35,397 bases of DNA. Origin: Candidatus Woesearchaeota archaeon (lineage in GTDB: Archaea > Nanobdellota > Nanobdellia > Woesearchaeales > GW2011-AR15). The notes beneath the pieces are model-generated. The model saw only the letters and a program-made list of their open reading frames with translations, was not told the DNA's origin and made no database searches. Below are positions 8,401 to 16,420 of the stretch, in pieces. The DNA lies in the NCBI GenBank assembly GCA_016935095.1, contig JAFGRO010000079.1, positions 1-35,397 of the forward strand. Reading direction: 5' to 3'. The translations under genes and the position numbers were made by a program. Numbering within the stretch: position 1 is the stretch's first letter; each line of letters begins with the position of its first letter.

Positions 8401-8939
8401 TCAAAAACCTCTTTTAAAAAAAAATCAAAATAAGATATAATTATATGATTATTCTTGATTTCAGTATATAAAGTTTCTTTTTTAAAATTATTAATCTGTT
8501 TTTTGGATATATATATTGAATGTATTTTATTTTTAAAAAGATACAAGGGAAGTTTTATTTTTTTATTTGATATTATTAATAGATCAATATCTGAATTTTT
8601 AGTATTTTTATTCTGGGCATAACTGCCAAATATTAATATGGGTCTTTTTAACTGAGAAATTCCAGCTAAAAATGGTTTTAACTTAAGATTCTTTTTTATA
8701 AATTGAGCTGTATTTTCAATCTCAATCTGCTTAAACAGATACCTATTTTCAATAGAATCAGCAAAACTAAAGTATTTGTTTTTTCCACTTATTTTTGAAT
8801 TAAATAAATCAATGTTTCTGTTTACGATATTCTGGACAGTGCCATATGGAAGCCTGGTTTTTTTTACTATTTCCCTTAAGTATAGCGGTTCTCTGCTTTT
8901 ATATATTTCAAACAAGACTTTGAATGTTTTTTCATTCAT
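8397..8939 (-). CDS. Minimal nucleotidyltransferase (MNT) with N-terminal winged helix, antitoxin-like
   Basis: Residues 1-60 form a winged helix (EIYKSREPLYLREIVKKT, then LPYGTVQNIVNR as recognition helix). Residues about 98-180 are a polymerase-beta-type nucleotidyltransferase: FGSYAQNKNTKNSDIDL (G105, S106, D117, D119) gives the Gly-Ser and Asp-x-Asp metal-binding signature. In MNT/HEPN systems the nucleotidyltransferase neutralises the HEPN partner, often by nucleotidylating it, and an attached HTH allows autoregulation. An inverted repeat sits directly upstream of this start codon (8941-8958), a plausible operator for the winged helix. Translation of the HEPN gene is coupled by a 4-bp overlap. 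Confidence in the domains is high. Confidence 0.88.
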   Translation of the reverse strand: MNEKTFKVLFEIYKSREPLYLREIVKKTRLPYGTVQNIVNRNIDLFNSKISGKNKYFSFADSIENRYLFKQIEIENTAQFIKKNLKLKPFLAGISQLKRPILIFGSYAQNKNTKNSDIDLLIISNKKIKLPLYLFKNKIHSIYISKKQINNFKKETLYTEIKNNHIIISYFDFFLKEVFE

Positions 8940-8940
8940 A

Positions 8941-8958
8941 TGAACTAAAAATAGTTCA
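8941..8958 (-). promoter_or_regulatory. Operator-like inverted repeat upstream of the MNT/HEPN operon
   Basis: TGAACTA (8941-8947), four A, then TAGTTCA (8952-8958) is a perfect 7-bp inverted repeat lying 1-19 nt upstream of the ATG at 8939 and just downstream of the TATA box. A protein bound here would cover the transcription start. The winged-helix domain of the first gene product is the obvious candidate ligand (inference). Confidence 0.6.
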
Positions 8959-8971
8959 ATATTTATAAATT
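8959..8971 (-). promoter_or_regulatory. TATA box of the MNT/HEPN operon
   Basis: On the minus strand it reads about aatttataaatat, centred some 26 nt upstream of the ATG at 8939. It predicts a leaderless or nearly leaderless transcript starting inside the inverted repeat. Confidence 0.6.
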
Positions 8972-8981
8972 TAATTATAAA

Positions 8982-9626
8982 TCAGCCGCAGCTCAACTCA
9001 TTTGAAACTTCATCTATGATAACACATGCTCCTGAAGCATAGCACTCATCTTCAGCTGCCTCCAGCTTGAAGAATTTTTTTCCTGAAGAATAATCTTTCA
9101 CAGGAAAACATTCACACTCTCCCATTTCACATTCAGGCTCAAAATTATCCTCATTACAATGATCGTCTCCATAACTATAAAGTTCATCATTATCCAGAAA
9201 GGAAGAACAAATTCCAATATCAGGGAACCATGAACTATCTTCATAAGCTTTTATAGGGATATCTGACTGGAAATAATATTTTACTCTTCCTTCATTTGTC
9301 TCTGCAACAAAAATAAGCTGGTATTCATCATTTTCCGGATCCCCGTCACCCCCGTCTCCACCATCATAAAAAAAAACACCCATATTTGCAATCTCATCAG
9401 GCATATCAATCTCAATAACCCTTTTTGAAGGCACACCAACATAATACATTTCACGGGCTGTATTCAGGATTTCATTTGCAATCAGATTAATCCTCTGCTC
9501 GATTATCTGGTCATTTGATGAGGCAACATAATTCCTGAAGAGATACATCCCGGGGATAAGAATCATAAATGCAACCCCTGTAATAACTATATACTCCATT
9601 GCTATCTGGGCAAGCCTCTTTTTCAT
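8982..9626 (-). CDS. Class III signal-peptide pilin
   Basis: The N-terminus MKKRLAQIAMEYIVITGVAF is a canonical class III signal peptide: basic leader, Gln at +1 and Glu at +5 (QIAMEY), then a hydrophobic helix, as in archaeal pilins cleaved by an EppA/PibD-type peptidase. The mature domain contains a Gly/Asp loop (YDGGDGGDGDPENDEY) and a C-terminal half with nine or more Cys (CSSF, CNED, CEMGECECF, CYASGACVI, SCG), probably disulfide-bonded outside the cell. It has its own TATA box and is followed by the MNT/HEPN pair before the four coupled pilin-like genes. It is likely a major structural subunit of the surface filament, although no assembly ATPase or membrane platform gene is in this window. 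Confidence 0.88.
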   Translation of the reverse strand: MKKRLAQIAMEYIVITGVAFMILIPGMYLFRNYVASSNDQIIEQRINLIANEILNTAREMYYVGVPSKRVIEIDMPDEIANMGVFFYDGGDGGDGDPENDEYQLIFVAETNEGRVKYYFQSDIPIKAYEDSSWFPDIGICSSFLDNDELYSYGDDHCNEDNFEPECEMGECECFPVKDYSSGKKFFKLEAAEDECYASGACVIIDEVSNELSCG

Positions 9627-9647
9627 GATAAAAAATATTAAGAAGAC

Positions 9648-9660
9648 TTTTTAAATAATT
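9648..9660 (-). promoter_or_regulatory. TATA box of the class III pilin gene
   Basis: On the minus strand it reads aattatttaaaaa, centred about 28 nt upstream of the ATG at 9626, implying a very short leader. It lies in the 45-bp gap after the prenyl synthase stop, so the pilin is transcribed separately from the mevalonate operon. Confidence 0.6.
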
Positions 9661-9671
9661 TTTGGTATTGC

Positions 9672-10751
9672 CTAACTTATTCTCTTTATCATCAGTTCAG
9701 CAAAACCATTGAAAAAATCCTTTCCCTGTGCAGATAAGTTCATAGTGTCTAATATCTTTTTTGCATTATTGATCTTTTCAAGAGCAAGTTTTCTGCAATA
9801 ATCAAAAGCACCTGTTTTTTTGAAAATTTCAATTACTAACCTAATTTCTTCTTCTGCGGCATCATCTTTCCCGAGGATACTATTCAAGATTTCTTTTTGC
9901 TTTTCATCTGCTCTTTCCACAGCTTTAATCACAAGCAGCGTCCTCTTGCCTTTTTTAATATCACTGCCAAGATCATGGCCTTTTTTTAAATTTGCAGAGA
10001 TATCCATTATATCATCCTGGATCTGAAATGCAACTGCAATATTTTTGCCGTATTCTTTAAGTTTTAAAGCCATATTGCCCTGTGCATTTCCAAATATTGC
10101 TCCTACCTCAATCGCAGCTATAAATAGAGAGGCTGTTTTTTTTTCAATCATGTCCATATATTCCTGTCCAGTTATTTCACTTTGTAATTCCATCTCCAAG
10201 TCTAGCAACTGGCCTTCGGCTAATATCTTGGTCAGGTTATTGAAAACTTCCAGAACGCTTTTTTTCTTATTATTGTCAAATGCAGAATCAATAATAATCT
10301 TTCTGCTTAACATATCGCATAGCAGCCCGATCAGCATAGTGCAGGAAGCTGAATACCTTTTGGAAGTCTGAGAAAAGATTGCGCCGTCATATCTGCTTTC
10401 TTTATTTTTTTCAAGGTAGCGTTCTTTAAGTTTTTTTTGTATTCCTTTTTTTCCTCTTCTGTAATCATCCTCGTCCATAATATCATCAAAAATCAATGTA
10501 AAAGTATGAAAAAGTTCAATTGACAAACTCGGCTTAATGATTTTTGTTTCATCATCTGAAAAAGAATTATACGCCATGATTAATGCTGTTGGCCTGAGCC
10601 TTTTTCCTCCGCACATGACATATTCTTTTAATAAAAGAATTTTTTGTTTAAGAGTATCATTATTATAGCTGTCTAATTCCTGATCCAAAAAAGATTCCAG
10701 CTCTTTGTTTATCAGTCCTTTATATTTTTCCAGTGTTTGTTGAAAATTCAT
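9672..10751 (-). CDS. Polyprenyl (geranylgeranyl-type) diphosphate synthase
   Basis: This enzyme condenses isopentenyl diphosphate with allylic diphosphates to make the C20 or longer prenyl chains of archaeal ether lipids. The first Asp-rich motif DDIMDEDDYRRG is at residues 89-100 and is followed by a family-typical basic stretch. The second motif FQIQDDIMDIS with GSDIKKGKRT lies near residues 230-255. GGKRLRP at 48-54 is the conserved IPP-binding N-terminal motif. The 359-residue length is slightly long; an extra segment (KERYLEKNKESRYDGAIFSQTSK) follows the first motif. Aromatic and hydrophobic residues before the first DDxxD (FHTFTLIF) set product length, but I cannot fix it from sequence. 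It is the last gene of the mevalonate operon and starts in an ATGA overlap with mevalonate kinase. Confidence 0.93.
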   Translation of the reverse strand: MNFQQTLEKYKGLINKELESFLDQELDSYNNDTLKQKILLLKEYVMCGGKRLRPTALIMAYNSFSDDETKIIKPSLSIELFHTFTLIFDDIMDEDDYRRGKKGIQKKLKERYLEKNKESRYDGAIFSQTSKRYSASCTMLIGLLCDMLSRKIIIDSAFDNNKKKSVLEVFNNLTKILAEGQLLDLEMELQSEITGQEYMDMIEKKTASLFIAAIEVGAIFGNAQGNMALKLKEYGKNIAVAFQIQDDIMDISANLKKGHDLGSDIKKGKRTLLVIKAVERADEKQKEILNSILGKDDAAEEEIRLVIEIFKKTGAFDYCRKLALEKINNAKKILDTMNLSAQGKDFFNGFAELMIKRIS

Positions 10752-11638
10752 TCTATTAATTCTTCAATAACATCAGCTGCTCCTGCTTTTAATAATTCAT
10801 TCCTGATTTTATTTTTATTGTTTTCAGCCAGAACAGCAATATTGCCGCCCCTGCCTGCTCCGACTAATTTGGCTCCTGAAGCGCCGTTAGTTAATGCTGT
10901 TTCAACTAAATTATCCAGTTCAGAAGATGAGACTTTTATTTTTTGCAGGACCCTGTGATTCTCAGTCATTAATTTTCCTATTAACTTAATATTACCCTCT
11001 TTAATAGCTATTCTTGCCTGTTCAGCAATATCAGCCATTCCATTAAAATACTTTTCATATAACCCTTTGTTCTTTTCATATTCTTTTTTCACATCCAGAA
11101 CTATCTCTTTTGTAGAACTAACTATGCCTGTATCTGCAATTAATAATGTAAATGGTTTCCCGATTTTTACTGTTTCAGTCTTTTTTCCTTTAACAAAATA
11201 AACTGGCTTTTCATAAGCAATAACAGTATTGTCTATTCCCGAAGGCATTCCGTGAAATATTTTTTCGCATTTATATGCAGTCATAGAAATCTCTTCAGGA
11301 GATAATTCCTTATGAAAATAATCTGAAACAGATTTGGCTAATGCGACTGACAAAGAAGCACTGCTGCCCATGCCGGATGCAACAGGAATATTTGAATTAA
11401 TATTTACTGAGATATTTTTATTTTTTATATCTAAATAATTTAAGATCAGATTAATTATGTTTTTAAGATTGTTTTGCTCATTAATATTTAATTCATAATC
11501 AGAATTAATTTCAATATTTTCTGAATTTTCGATCCGGACTTCTGTAAATAAACTCTTTAAAGGTATTGCAATTGCCGGCTTTCCGTAAACAACAGAATGC
11601 TCCCCAAACAATATTATTTTTGAACATGCAACACTCAT
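10748..11638 (-). CDS. mvk: Mevalonate kinase
   Basis: GHMP-family kinase that phosphorylates mevalonate at the expense of ATP. The N-terminal motif KIILFGEHSVVYGKPAIAIP (residues 7-26) is diagnostic for mevalonate kinase. The ATP-binding GHMP loop PVASGMGSSAS is at 85-95. FHGMPSGIDNTVIAYEKP carries the catalytic Asp, and the C-terminal motif GASGAKLVGAGRGGNIAVLA is intact. The 296-residue length is normal for archaeal enzymes. It starts one base after the HMG-CoA reductase stop and overlaps the prenyl synthase start by 4 bp. No phosphomevalonate decarboxylase, dehydratase or isopentenyl phosphate kinase lies nearby, so the later route to IPP is encoded elsewhere. Confidence 0.95.
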   Translation of the reverse strand: MSVACSKIILFGEHSVVYGKPAIAIPLKSLFTEVRIENSENIEINSDYELNINEQNNLKNIINLILNYLDIKNKNISVNINSNIPVASGMGSSASLSVALAKSVSDYFHKELSPEEISMTAYKCEKIFHGMPSGIDNTVIAYEKPVYFVKGKKTETVKIGKPFTLLIADTGIVSSTKEIVLDVKKEYEKNKGLYEKYFNGMADIAEQARIAIKEGNIKLIGKLMTENHRVLQKIKVSSSELDNLVETALTNGASGAKLVGAGRGGNIAVLAENNKNKIRNELLKAGAADVIEELIE

Positions 11639-11639
11639 T

Positions 11640-12872
11640 TTACCTGTTTAATTCCATATGCGCTTTTACAAGATGTTTTGCAGCTAAAGCTCCAATAAGT
11701 GAAATTTCCCCGGCAAGCACTGCCGCAGCAACAATTTCTGCAAATTTAGAGGCATTGGCTCCAGGAGGGTCTCCTGAACCATGGACACCCAGTAATTCCA
11801 GACACTCTTTTTGTGTTTCCAAATTTGTACCGCCGCCAATGGTGCCAAGCTGAAGGGAACTCAGGGTAACAATCGCATGCAGCTTATCATCCACTAATTC
11901 CATTGTTGTAAATCCATGGGAGCCATCAACTATATGGCCAAGGTCCTGGCCTGTAGCCAGGAATATTGCTGCTGCAATGTTTGCAAAATTTGCATTGAAA
12001 CCATATGAGCCTGCCAATGCCGAACCGAGAAGATTTTTCCTGTAATTAACGTCAACCATTTTTTCAGGTGTTGTTTTTAAATATTTTTCAACAACTGAAT
12101 TCGGAATAAATACCTCTGCCAGCAAGGATTTCCCTCTTCCCTCTGCCAGATTCAGTGCAGAAGGCTTTTTGTCCATGCATATGTTGCCTGAAGTTGAAAC
12201 AAATTCTGCTCCAGTAAAATTAGATTCAATATATTCTCCTAAAGTCTTTGCAGCAAGGGTTATCATATTCATTCCCATTGCATCTTTTGTATCTGCAGTC
12301 AGCCTTAACCAGACTGAATTACCCACAACAAATTTATTTATTGAGATTAATTCAAGGAAATTGCTTTTGCTTTCTGAAACTTTTTTTAATTTAGAAAAAT
12401 TATGATCTATCCACTGAAAAAAAGTTTTAATTTTTTCAATATTTTTAAATTTAAATAGTATTGATCTTGTCTGGCCGGATTTATTTATACAGACGCTTGC
12501 TCCTTCAGAATTATTTATAACAGAGCATCCCCTGTTAACAGAGGCAGTCAGTGCCCCTTCAGTTGTTGCAATCGGCAAAAAAAAATCTCCTTTTGCATAT
12601 TCTCCACAGACTTGAACAGGACCCGCTATTCCCAGAGGAACCTGGATTGATCCGATCATGTTTTCAATATTAGGGCGGGCATTTTTTGGAGAAATTGTGA
12701 ATTTATTTATATGAATAAACTTTTTTTTTGATATTTTTTCAACAGCTTTCAATCTTAGTAAAGTTGCTTTTTTCTCATCTCCTAATAACTCATCTAATCT
12801 GTAGAATTTAATCTCCTTGTTAATTAATTTATCAATAATCTCCTCATCAGATAAGCTTGAATTTACAGCCAT
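11640..12872 (-). CDS. hmgA: Hydroxymethylglutaryl-CoA reductase (class I)
   Basis: Reduces HMG-CoA to mevalonate with two NADPH, the committed step of archaeal isoprenoid synthesis. Class I signatures are all present: ENMIGSIQVPLGIAGPV, then TTEGALTASVNRGC with the catalytic Glu near residue 105, DAMGMNM, the catalytic Lys in NYRKNLLGSALAGS, the Asp in ATGQDLGHIVDGSHG, and the C-terminal AAKHLVKAHMELNR with the catalytic His. The 410-residue length matches archaeal enzymes without membrane segments. The start overlaps the 3' end of the DUF35 gene by 26 bp in another frame, so translation is coupled. Confidence 0.97.
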   Translation of the reverse strand: MAVNSSLSDEEIIDKLINKEIKFYRLDELLGDEKKATLLRLKAVEKISKKKFIHINKFTISPKNARPNIENMIGSIQVPLGIAGPVQVCGEYAKGDFFLPIATTEGALTASVNRGCSVINNSEGASVCINKSGQTRSILFKFKNIEKIKTFFQWIDHNFSKLKKVSESKSNFLELISINKFVVGNSVWLRLTADTKDAMGMNMITLAAKTLGEYIESNFTGAEFVSTSGNICMDKKPSALNLAEGRGKSLLAEVFIPNSVVEKYLKTTPEKMVDVNYRKNLLGSALAGSYGFNANFANIAAAIFLATGQDLGHIVDGSHGFTTMELVDDKLHAIVTLSSLQLGTIGGGTNLETQKECLELLGVHGSGDPPGANASKFAEIVAAAVLAGEISLIGALAAKHLVKAHMELNR

Positions 12873-13260
12873 ATTGTATTACTCCGCGAGGCCCTTTTTC
12901 AACAATTTTTCTAAATACAGATTTTACTTTTTTTCCGATTTTAACTTCACCTGGACTGCAGTCAACAATCTCCGAAGTCAAACATGGGCCCTGGTCTAAT
13001 TTAATGATTGCAATAATATAAGGTATTTGTCTTCCGGGAATATCTATTATTTCACCTTCAGGATCAGGCATTGGTGTCCTGATTACTGTAAAAGTTATTA
13101 TTTCGCCATTGCCTTCAAGTTTATAATTCTGAAGATTTATCTCGCCGCAATGAGTGCATACATCTCTCGGAGGGAAATATAGACTATTGCATTTCTGGCA
13201 TTTTTTGCCAATCAGATTATAATATTGGGGAATTTTTCTCCATATTCTTGGTACAGTCAT
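12847..13260 (-). CDS. DUF35 OB-fold/Zn-ribbon acyl-CoA-binding scaffold protein
   Basis: The 137-residue protein begins VPRIWRKIPQYYNLIGKKC and carries a rubredoxin-like zinc ribbon CQKCNSLYFPPRDVCTHCG (residues about 20-40), followed by an OB fold (GEIITFTVIRTPM ... ISSEIVDCSP-type strands). In archaea this DUF35 protein bridges thiolase and HMG-CoA synthase in one complex and channels acetoacetyl-CoA, which makes the unfavourable thiolase step productive. Here it sits 6 bp after the thiolase gene, two genes after HMG-CoA synthase, which fits that complex exactly. Assignment is strong; the complex itself is known from other archaea and inferred here. Confidence 0.92.
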   Translation of the reverse strand: MTVPRIWRKIPQYYNLIGKKCQKCNSLYFPPRDVCTHCGEINLQNYKLEGNGEIITFTVIRTPMPDPEGEIIDIPGRQIPYIIAIIKLDQGPCLTSEIVDCSPGEVKIGKKVKSVFRKIVEKGPRGVIQYGCKFKLI

Positions 13261-13266
13261 TTATTT

Positions 13267-14421
13267 TCATCTCCCTAATATGTGGACTACAGCAGTACCG
13301 CCTGTACCGCCAACATTATGAGTCATTGCAATTTTAGCATCAACCTGGCGGCCTTTTGCCTCTCCTCTCAACTGCAGAACCGCTTCAATTACCTGTGCAA
13401 TGCCTGAAGCACCTATCGGGTGCCCTTTTGCCTTTAAGCCGCCGGAAGTATTTACAGGTATGCTTCCTCCAATCTGTGTATGCCCTGATTCAATAAATTT
13501 TCCGCTTTCTCCTTTTTTACAAAAGCCAAGGTCTTCAACAGCACAAAGCTCTGCTATAGTAAAACAATCATGAACTTCTACACAGTCAATGTCTTTTGGT
13601 GAGAGCTTAGCCTGTTTATAAGCCTGTTTTGCAGCTTCAACAGTTGCTTTTAATGTAGTTATATCTTCCCTGTCATGCAAAGATATTGTATCAATTGCAT
13701 GCCCGCTTCCTAAAATCCAAATAGGTTTTTTACATAATTTTTTTGCTTTTTTCTCAGATGCAAGTATAACAGAAGCAGCACCGTCTGTAATAGGAGAGCA
13801 GTCAAGCAGATTTAAAGGGTCTGCAACTTTCTGTGAATTCAAGACATCTTGCACAGATATTTCTCTCCTGAACTGTGCAAATGGATTATAAACCGCATTT
13901 TTATGATTTTTGACAGCACACATTGCAAGCTGTTTTTCTGTTGTTCCGTATTTATGCATATGAAGCTTTGCAACCATGGCATATAATCCCGGAAAAGTTG
14001 CTCCGTAGACAGCTTCCCATTCCTGTGAAGCTGCTGTTGCAAGGGTTTTAGTTACAGCTGCCCCTCCTATGTCCGTCATCTTTTCAACTCCGCCAGCAAC
14101 AACAATATCATGCATTCCAGACGCCACATCAATATAAGCCTGCCTTAGTGCAAGTCCTCCTGAAGCGCATGCAGCTTCAACTCTTGTACACGGAATATTC
14201 TTTAAGCCTGAAAAATCACCCAGAAGAGCAGCAACATGCTCCTGGTTAACAAATAAACCGCCTGACATTGTGCCGCCATATAATGCCTCTACCTCTTCCT
14301 GAGAGATATTTGCATCATGGCATGCTTTCATCCCTGCTTCAACTGAGAGACTTACAAGATCACGGTCCCATAAATTACCGAATTTAGTCATTCCGATTCC
14401 GATAATCGCAACTTTTCTCAT
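13267..14421 (-). CDS. Acetyl-CoA C-acetyltransferase (archaeal thiolase)
   Basis: Condenses two acetyl-CoA to acetoacetyl-CoA. The acylated cysteine is in [15 protein letters not shown] (Cys near residue 85). The catalytic His motif [20 protein letters not shown] and the C-terminal [18 protein letters not shown] are intact. The central part contains the SCP-x-like [18 protein letters not shown]. The 384-residue length and the C-terminus fit the archaeal thiolase group that partners DUF35 and HMG-CoA synthase. It starts 3 bp after the HMG-CoA synthase stop. Confidence 0.95.
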   Translation of the reverse strand: MRKVAIIGIGMTKFGNLWDRDLVSLSVEAGMKACHDANISQEEVEALYGGTMSGGLFVNQEHVAALLGDFSGLKNIPCTRVEAACASGGLALRQAYIDVASGMHDIVVAGGVEKMTDIGGAAVTKTLATAASQEWEAVYGATFPGLYAMVAKLHMHKYGTTEKQLAMCAVKNHKNAVYNPFAQFRREISVQDVLNSQKVADPLNLLDCSPITDGAASVILASEKKAKKLCKKPIWILGSGHAIDTISLHDREDITTLKATVEAAKQAYKQAKLSPKDIDCVEVHDCFTIAELCAVEDLGFCKKGESGKFIESGHTQIGGSIPVNTSGGLKAKGHPIGASGIAQVIEAVLQLRGEAKGRQVDAKIAMTHNVGGTGGTAVVHILGR

Positions 14422-14424
14422 TTT

Positions 14425-15468
14425 TTAATGTAAAAGATAATGTTTTGTAAATTTTGAGTATTCAGCATAATCAAGATATTTTTTATCTTTAATATAATCA
14501 TTTACAGGAGGAACTTTTTTTCTGATCTCATTGATATTATCTGTGATTGTGATATCAAAACAATCTGAGCCTGCGCCGCTGCCATACGACGTAACAAGGA
14601 CTCTTTGTGCGGGTTTTGCAATATCAAGAACAGCAGCAAGCCCAAGCATAGAAGACCCCGAATAAGTATTTCCTATTTTATCTACCAGAAACCCGGGTTT
14701 TATTTGCTCTTCTGTAAACCCTAGTTTTTTTGAGGCTCTACTTGGGAATTTGCCATTTGGCTGATGAAAAACCGCAAAATCATAATCTTTTGGGCTTGTC
14801 CCAAGAATTTTCATCATCCTTTTTGTTGCGGAAATAATATGATTGAAATAAGCCGGCTCTCCTGTAAAACCTCCGCCATGAGAAGGATAGTGCTGATGTT
14901 CCCTCCTCCAGAAATCTGGTGTATCAGATGTAAAAGATAAAGTGTGATTAATTTTTGCAACAATATTTTTTTTACCTATAATAAAAACCGCCCCGCCTGC
15001 CGCAGCACTATATTCCAAAGCATCCCCGGGAGCACCCTGGGCAGTATCCACTCCGCCTGCCAATCCATAATTTATCATACCGGATTTCACTAATCCCATG
15101 CAAATCTGTATAGCTGCTGTTCCTGCTTTACATGCGAATTCCATATCAACTGTTGTATAATTTGGCCCTGCCTGGATTGCCTCTGCCACAATTGTTCCGG
15201 TAGGCTTAACAGCATAGGGATGACTTTCGCTTCCAAAATAAACAGCTCCGATTTCCATTGGGTCTACAGAAGACCTTTTCATGGCATTTCTTGAAGCTTC
15301 AACAGCAATAGTAACCGAGTCCTCATCTATTGCAGGCACAGACTTTTCCTTAATCCCAAGGCCAGCTTCTATTGCAGCCGGATCAGCACCCCATATCTTT
15401 GCAATTTCCTCTACCTTGATTCTGTAAACAGGAACATAAGCTCCCCATGAAACAATTCCAACAGTCAT
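14425..15468 (-). CDS. Hydroxymethylglutaryl-CoA synthase (archaeal type)
   Basis: Adds acetyl-CoA to acetoacetyl-CoA to give HMG-CoA. From the chosen start the protein begins [20 protein letters not shown], the standard archaeal N-terminus, and is 347 residues, the family length. Upstream ATGs at 15474 and 15504 are in frame. The TATA box at 15507-15516 places the transcription start near 15486, which excludes the 15504 start. The catalytic Cys is in [13 protein letters not shown] (near residue 113) and the His in [31 protein letters not shown] and [12 protein letters not shown] are also conserved. It is the first gene of the six-gene mevalonate and prenyl synthase operon. Confidence 0.93.
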   Translation of the reverse strand: MTVGIVSWGAYVPVYRIKVEEIAKIWGADPAAIEAGLGIKEKSVPAIDEDSVTIAVEASRNAMKRSSVDPMEIGAVYFGSESHPYAVKPTGTIVAEAIQAGPNYTTVDMEFACKAGTAAIQICMGLVKSGMINYGLAGGVDTAQGAPGDALEYSAAAGGAVFIIGKKNIVAKINHTLSFTSDTPDFWRREHQHYPSHGGGFTGEPAYFNHIISATKRMMKILGTSPKDYDFAVFHQPNGKFPSRASKKLGFTEEQIKPGFLVDKIGNTYSGSSMLGLAAVLDIAKPAQRVLVTSYGSGAGSDCFDITITDNINEIRKKVPPVNDYIKDKKYLDYAEYSKFTKHYLLH

Positions 15469-15506
15469 TGACATCCCCGGTTTATTTACTTCAGTATAAG
15501 ACAATC

Positions 15507-15516
15507 ATATTTAAAT
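15507..15516 (-). promoter_or_regulatory. TATA box of the mevalonate operon
   Basis: On the minus strand it reads atttaaatat. It is centred 44 nt upstream of the preferred HMG-CoA synthase ATG (15468), leaving a leader of about 18 nt that holds the G-run CCGGGG. No other convincing promoter was seen inside the operon, where gaps are 1-6 bp or overlaps. Confidence 0.6.
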
Positions 15517-15606
15517 CTTATGAATGAAAGATTTTTTGCATTGTTTTTTGTTTTGTTCATCTTTAATCAGTACCTTTAAAACAGATTAACAGGAAACCAG
15601 AAAATC

Positions 15607-15654
15607 ATGGAAAAAACACTGAATACTCTTACAACAGGAGAAGCAATAAAGTGA
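15607..15654 (+). other. 15-codon open frame behind a good TATA box (leader peptide or gene remnant)
   Basis: An ATG at 15607 begins MEKTLNTLTTGEAIK and stops at TGA 15652-15654. A TATA-like box ctttaaaaca at 15574-15583 lies 24-33 nt upstream, the leaderless spacing used by several genes here. The next 60 bp hold no continuation that I recognise, although a one-base frame change at the stop would extend it to about 15875, into the antisense of the LUD gene. It could be a decayed gene start, a small peptide, or chance. The stretch 15517-15710 holds nothing else I can name. Confidence 0.2.
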
Positions 15655-15710
15655 GTATTCGTTTCATGATTCAAATGGAGAAATACAATTTATATTTAAA
15701 TATTTCTGAA

Positions 15711-16340
15711 TTACAAGCCAAGTTCTTCATCAACAATAATCACATGCAGCCTTTCCTTATCGTAAGAACCATGAATTATTGTTGTAAAATTACAGATTCT
15801 TTGTTCGCTATTGCAATCCATGCAGTATCCTGTCTTTACACAGGGAGTATCTTTATTCAATCTCTTTGCATTTAAAGGGGCTGCAATTGTTCTGATTCTT
15901 TTAATAGCTGCATCATAATCTTTCACAATCTTATTTTTTCCGGAAATTATAATTACTTTCTTAGGGCCGCATATCTGTGCAGCTACCCTGTTGCCGTAGC
16001 CATCTAGATTGACAAGCTCCCCTTTTTCAGTTACTGCATTTGTTCCTGTAACATAAACATCTGCAGCCATGCCCTTATGTCTCAATTCCAATGATTCCTG
16101 CCTGGAAAGCTCTTTTAAATAAGGATAATACAAGCTGCATTTTTGATTTTTATGCCGTGCAAATAATTCCCGGACAAGGCCAATCTGCTCAACACTCATT
16201 GAGCCGCCGAAACCGATTGAAGAATTTTCCGGAATCAAGCTCAGAGCAAGTTTCAATGCCTCTTCTTTTATTTCAGCAAAATATGCATTGATCTTGTTTT
16301 TTTTCAAAGATTCAATTGTTTTTTCAATTGCAGGATTCAT
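15711..16340 (-). CDS. LUD-domain protein (LutC/DUF162 family)
   Basis: The 209-residue protein has the LUD-fold signatures: SSIGFGGSMSVEQIGL in the N-terminal half, VYVTGTNAVTEKGELVNLDG, then GNRVAAQICGPKKVIIISGKNKIV and RIRTIAAPLNAKRL. A C-terminal cluster CVKTGYCMDCNSEQRIC (four Cys) could hold a metal or Fe-S centre and occurs in the stand-alone LUD subfamily. Relatives include LutC/YkgG lactate-utilisation proteins, but no LutA or LutB partner is present, so lactate oxidation should not be assumed. It is divergently transcribed from the transporter gene, with its own TATA box. Confidence 0.88.
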   Translation of the reverse strand: MNPAIEKTIESLKKNKINAYFAEIKEEALKLALSLIPENSSIGFGGSMSVEQIGLVRELFARHKNQKCSLYYPYLKELSRQESLELRHKGMAADVYVTGTNAVTEKGELVNLDGYGNRVAAQICGPKKVIIISGKNKIVKDYDAAIKRIRTIAAPLNAKRLNKDTPCVKTGYCMDCNSEQRICNFTTIIHGSYDKERLHVIIVDEELGL

Positions 16341-16364
16341 TTTAGTTTTAAGAAAATAGCAGCA

Positions 16365-16400
16365 GTTTAATAAAACTTATCATAAAAATTTTTATATCAC
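16365..16400. promoter_or_regulatory. Divergent TATA boxes between the LUD and transporter genes
   Basis: A minus-strand box ttttattaaac (16365-16375) is centred about 30 nt from the LUD ATG at 16340. A plus-strand box ttttatatcac (16390-16400) is centred about 26 nt from the transporter ATG at 16421. Both imply short or absent leaders, and the two promoters are only about 15 bp apart. Confidence 0.55.
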
Positions 16401-16420
16401 TCATCATTTAATTTCTAATT

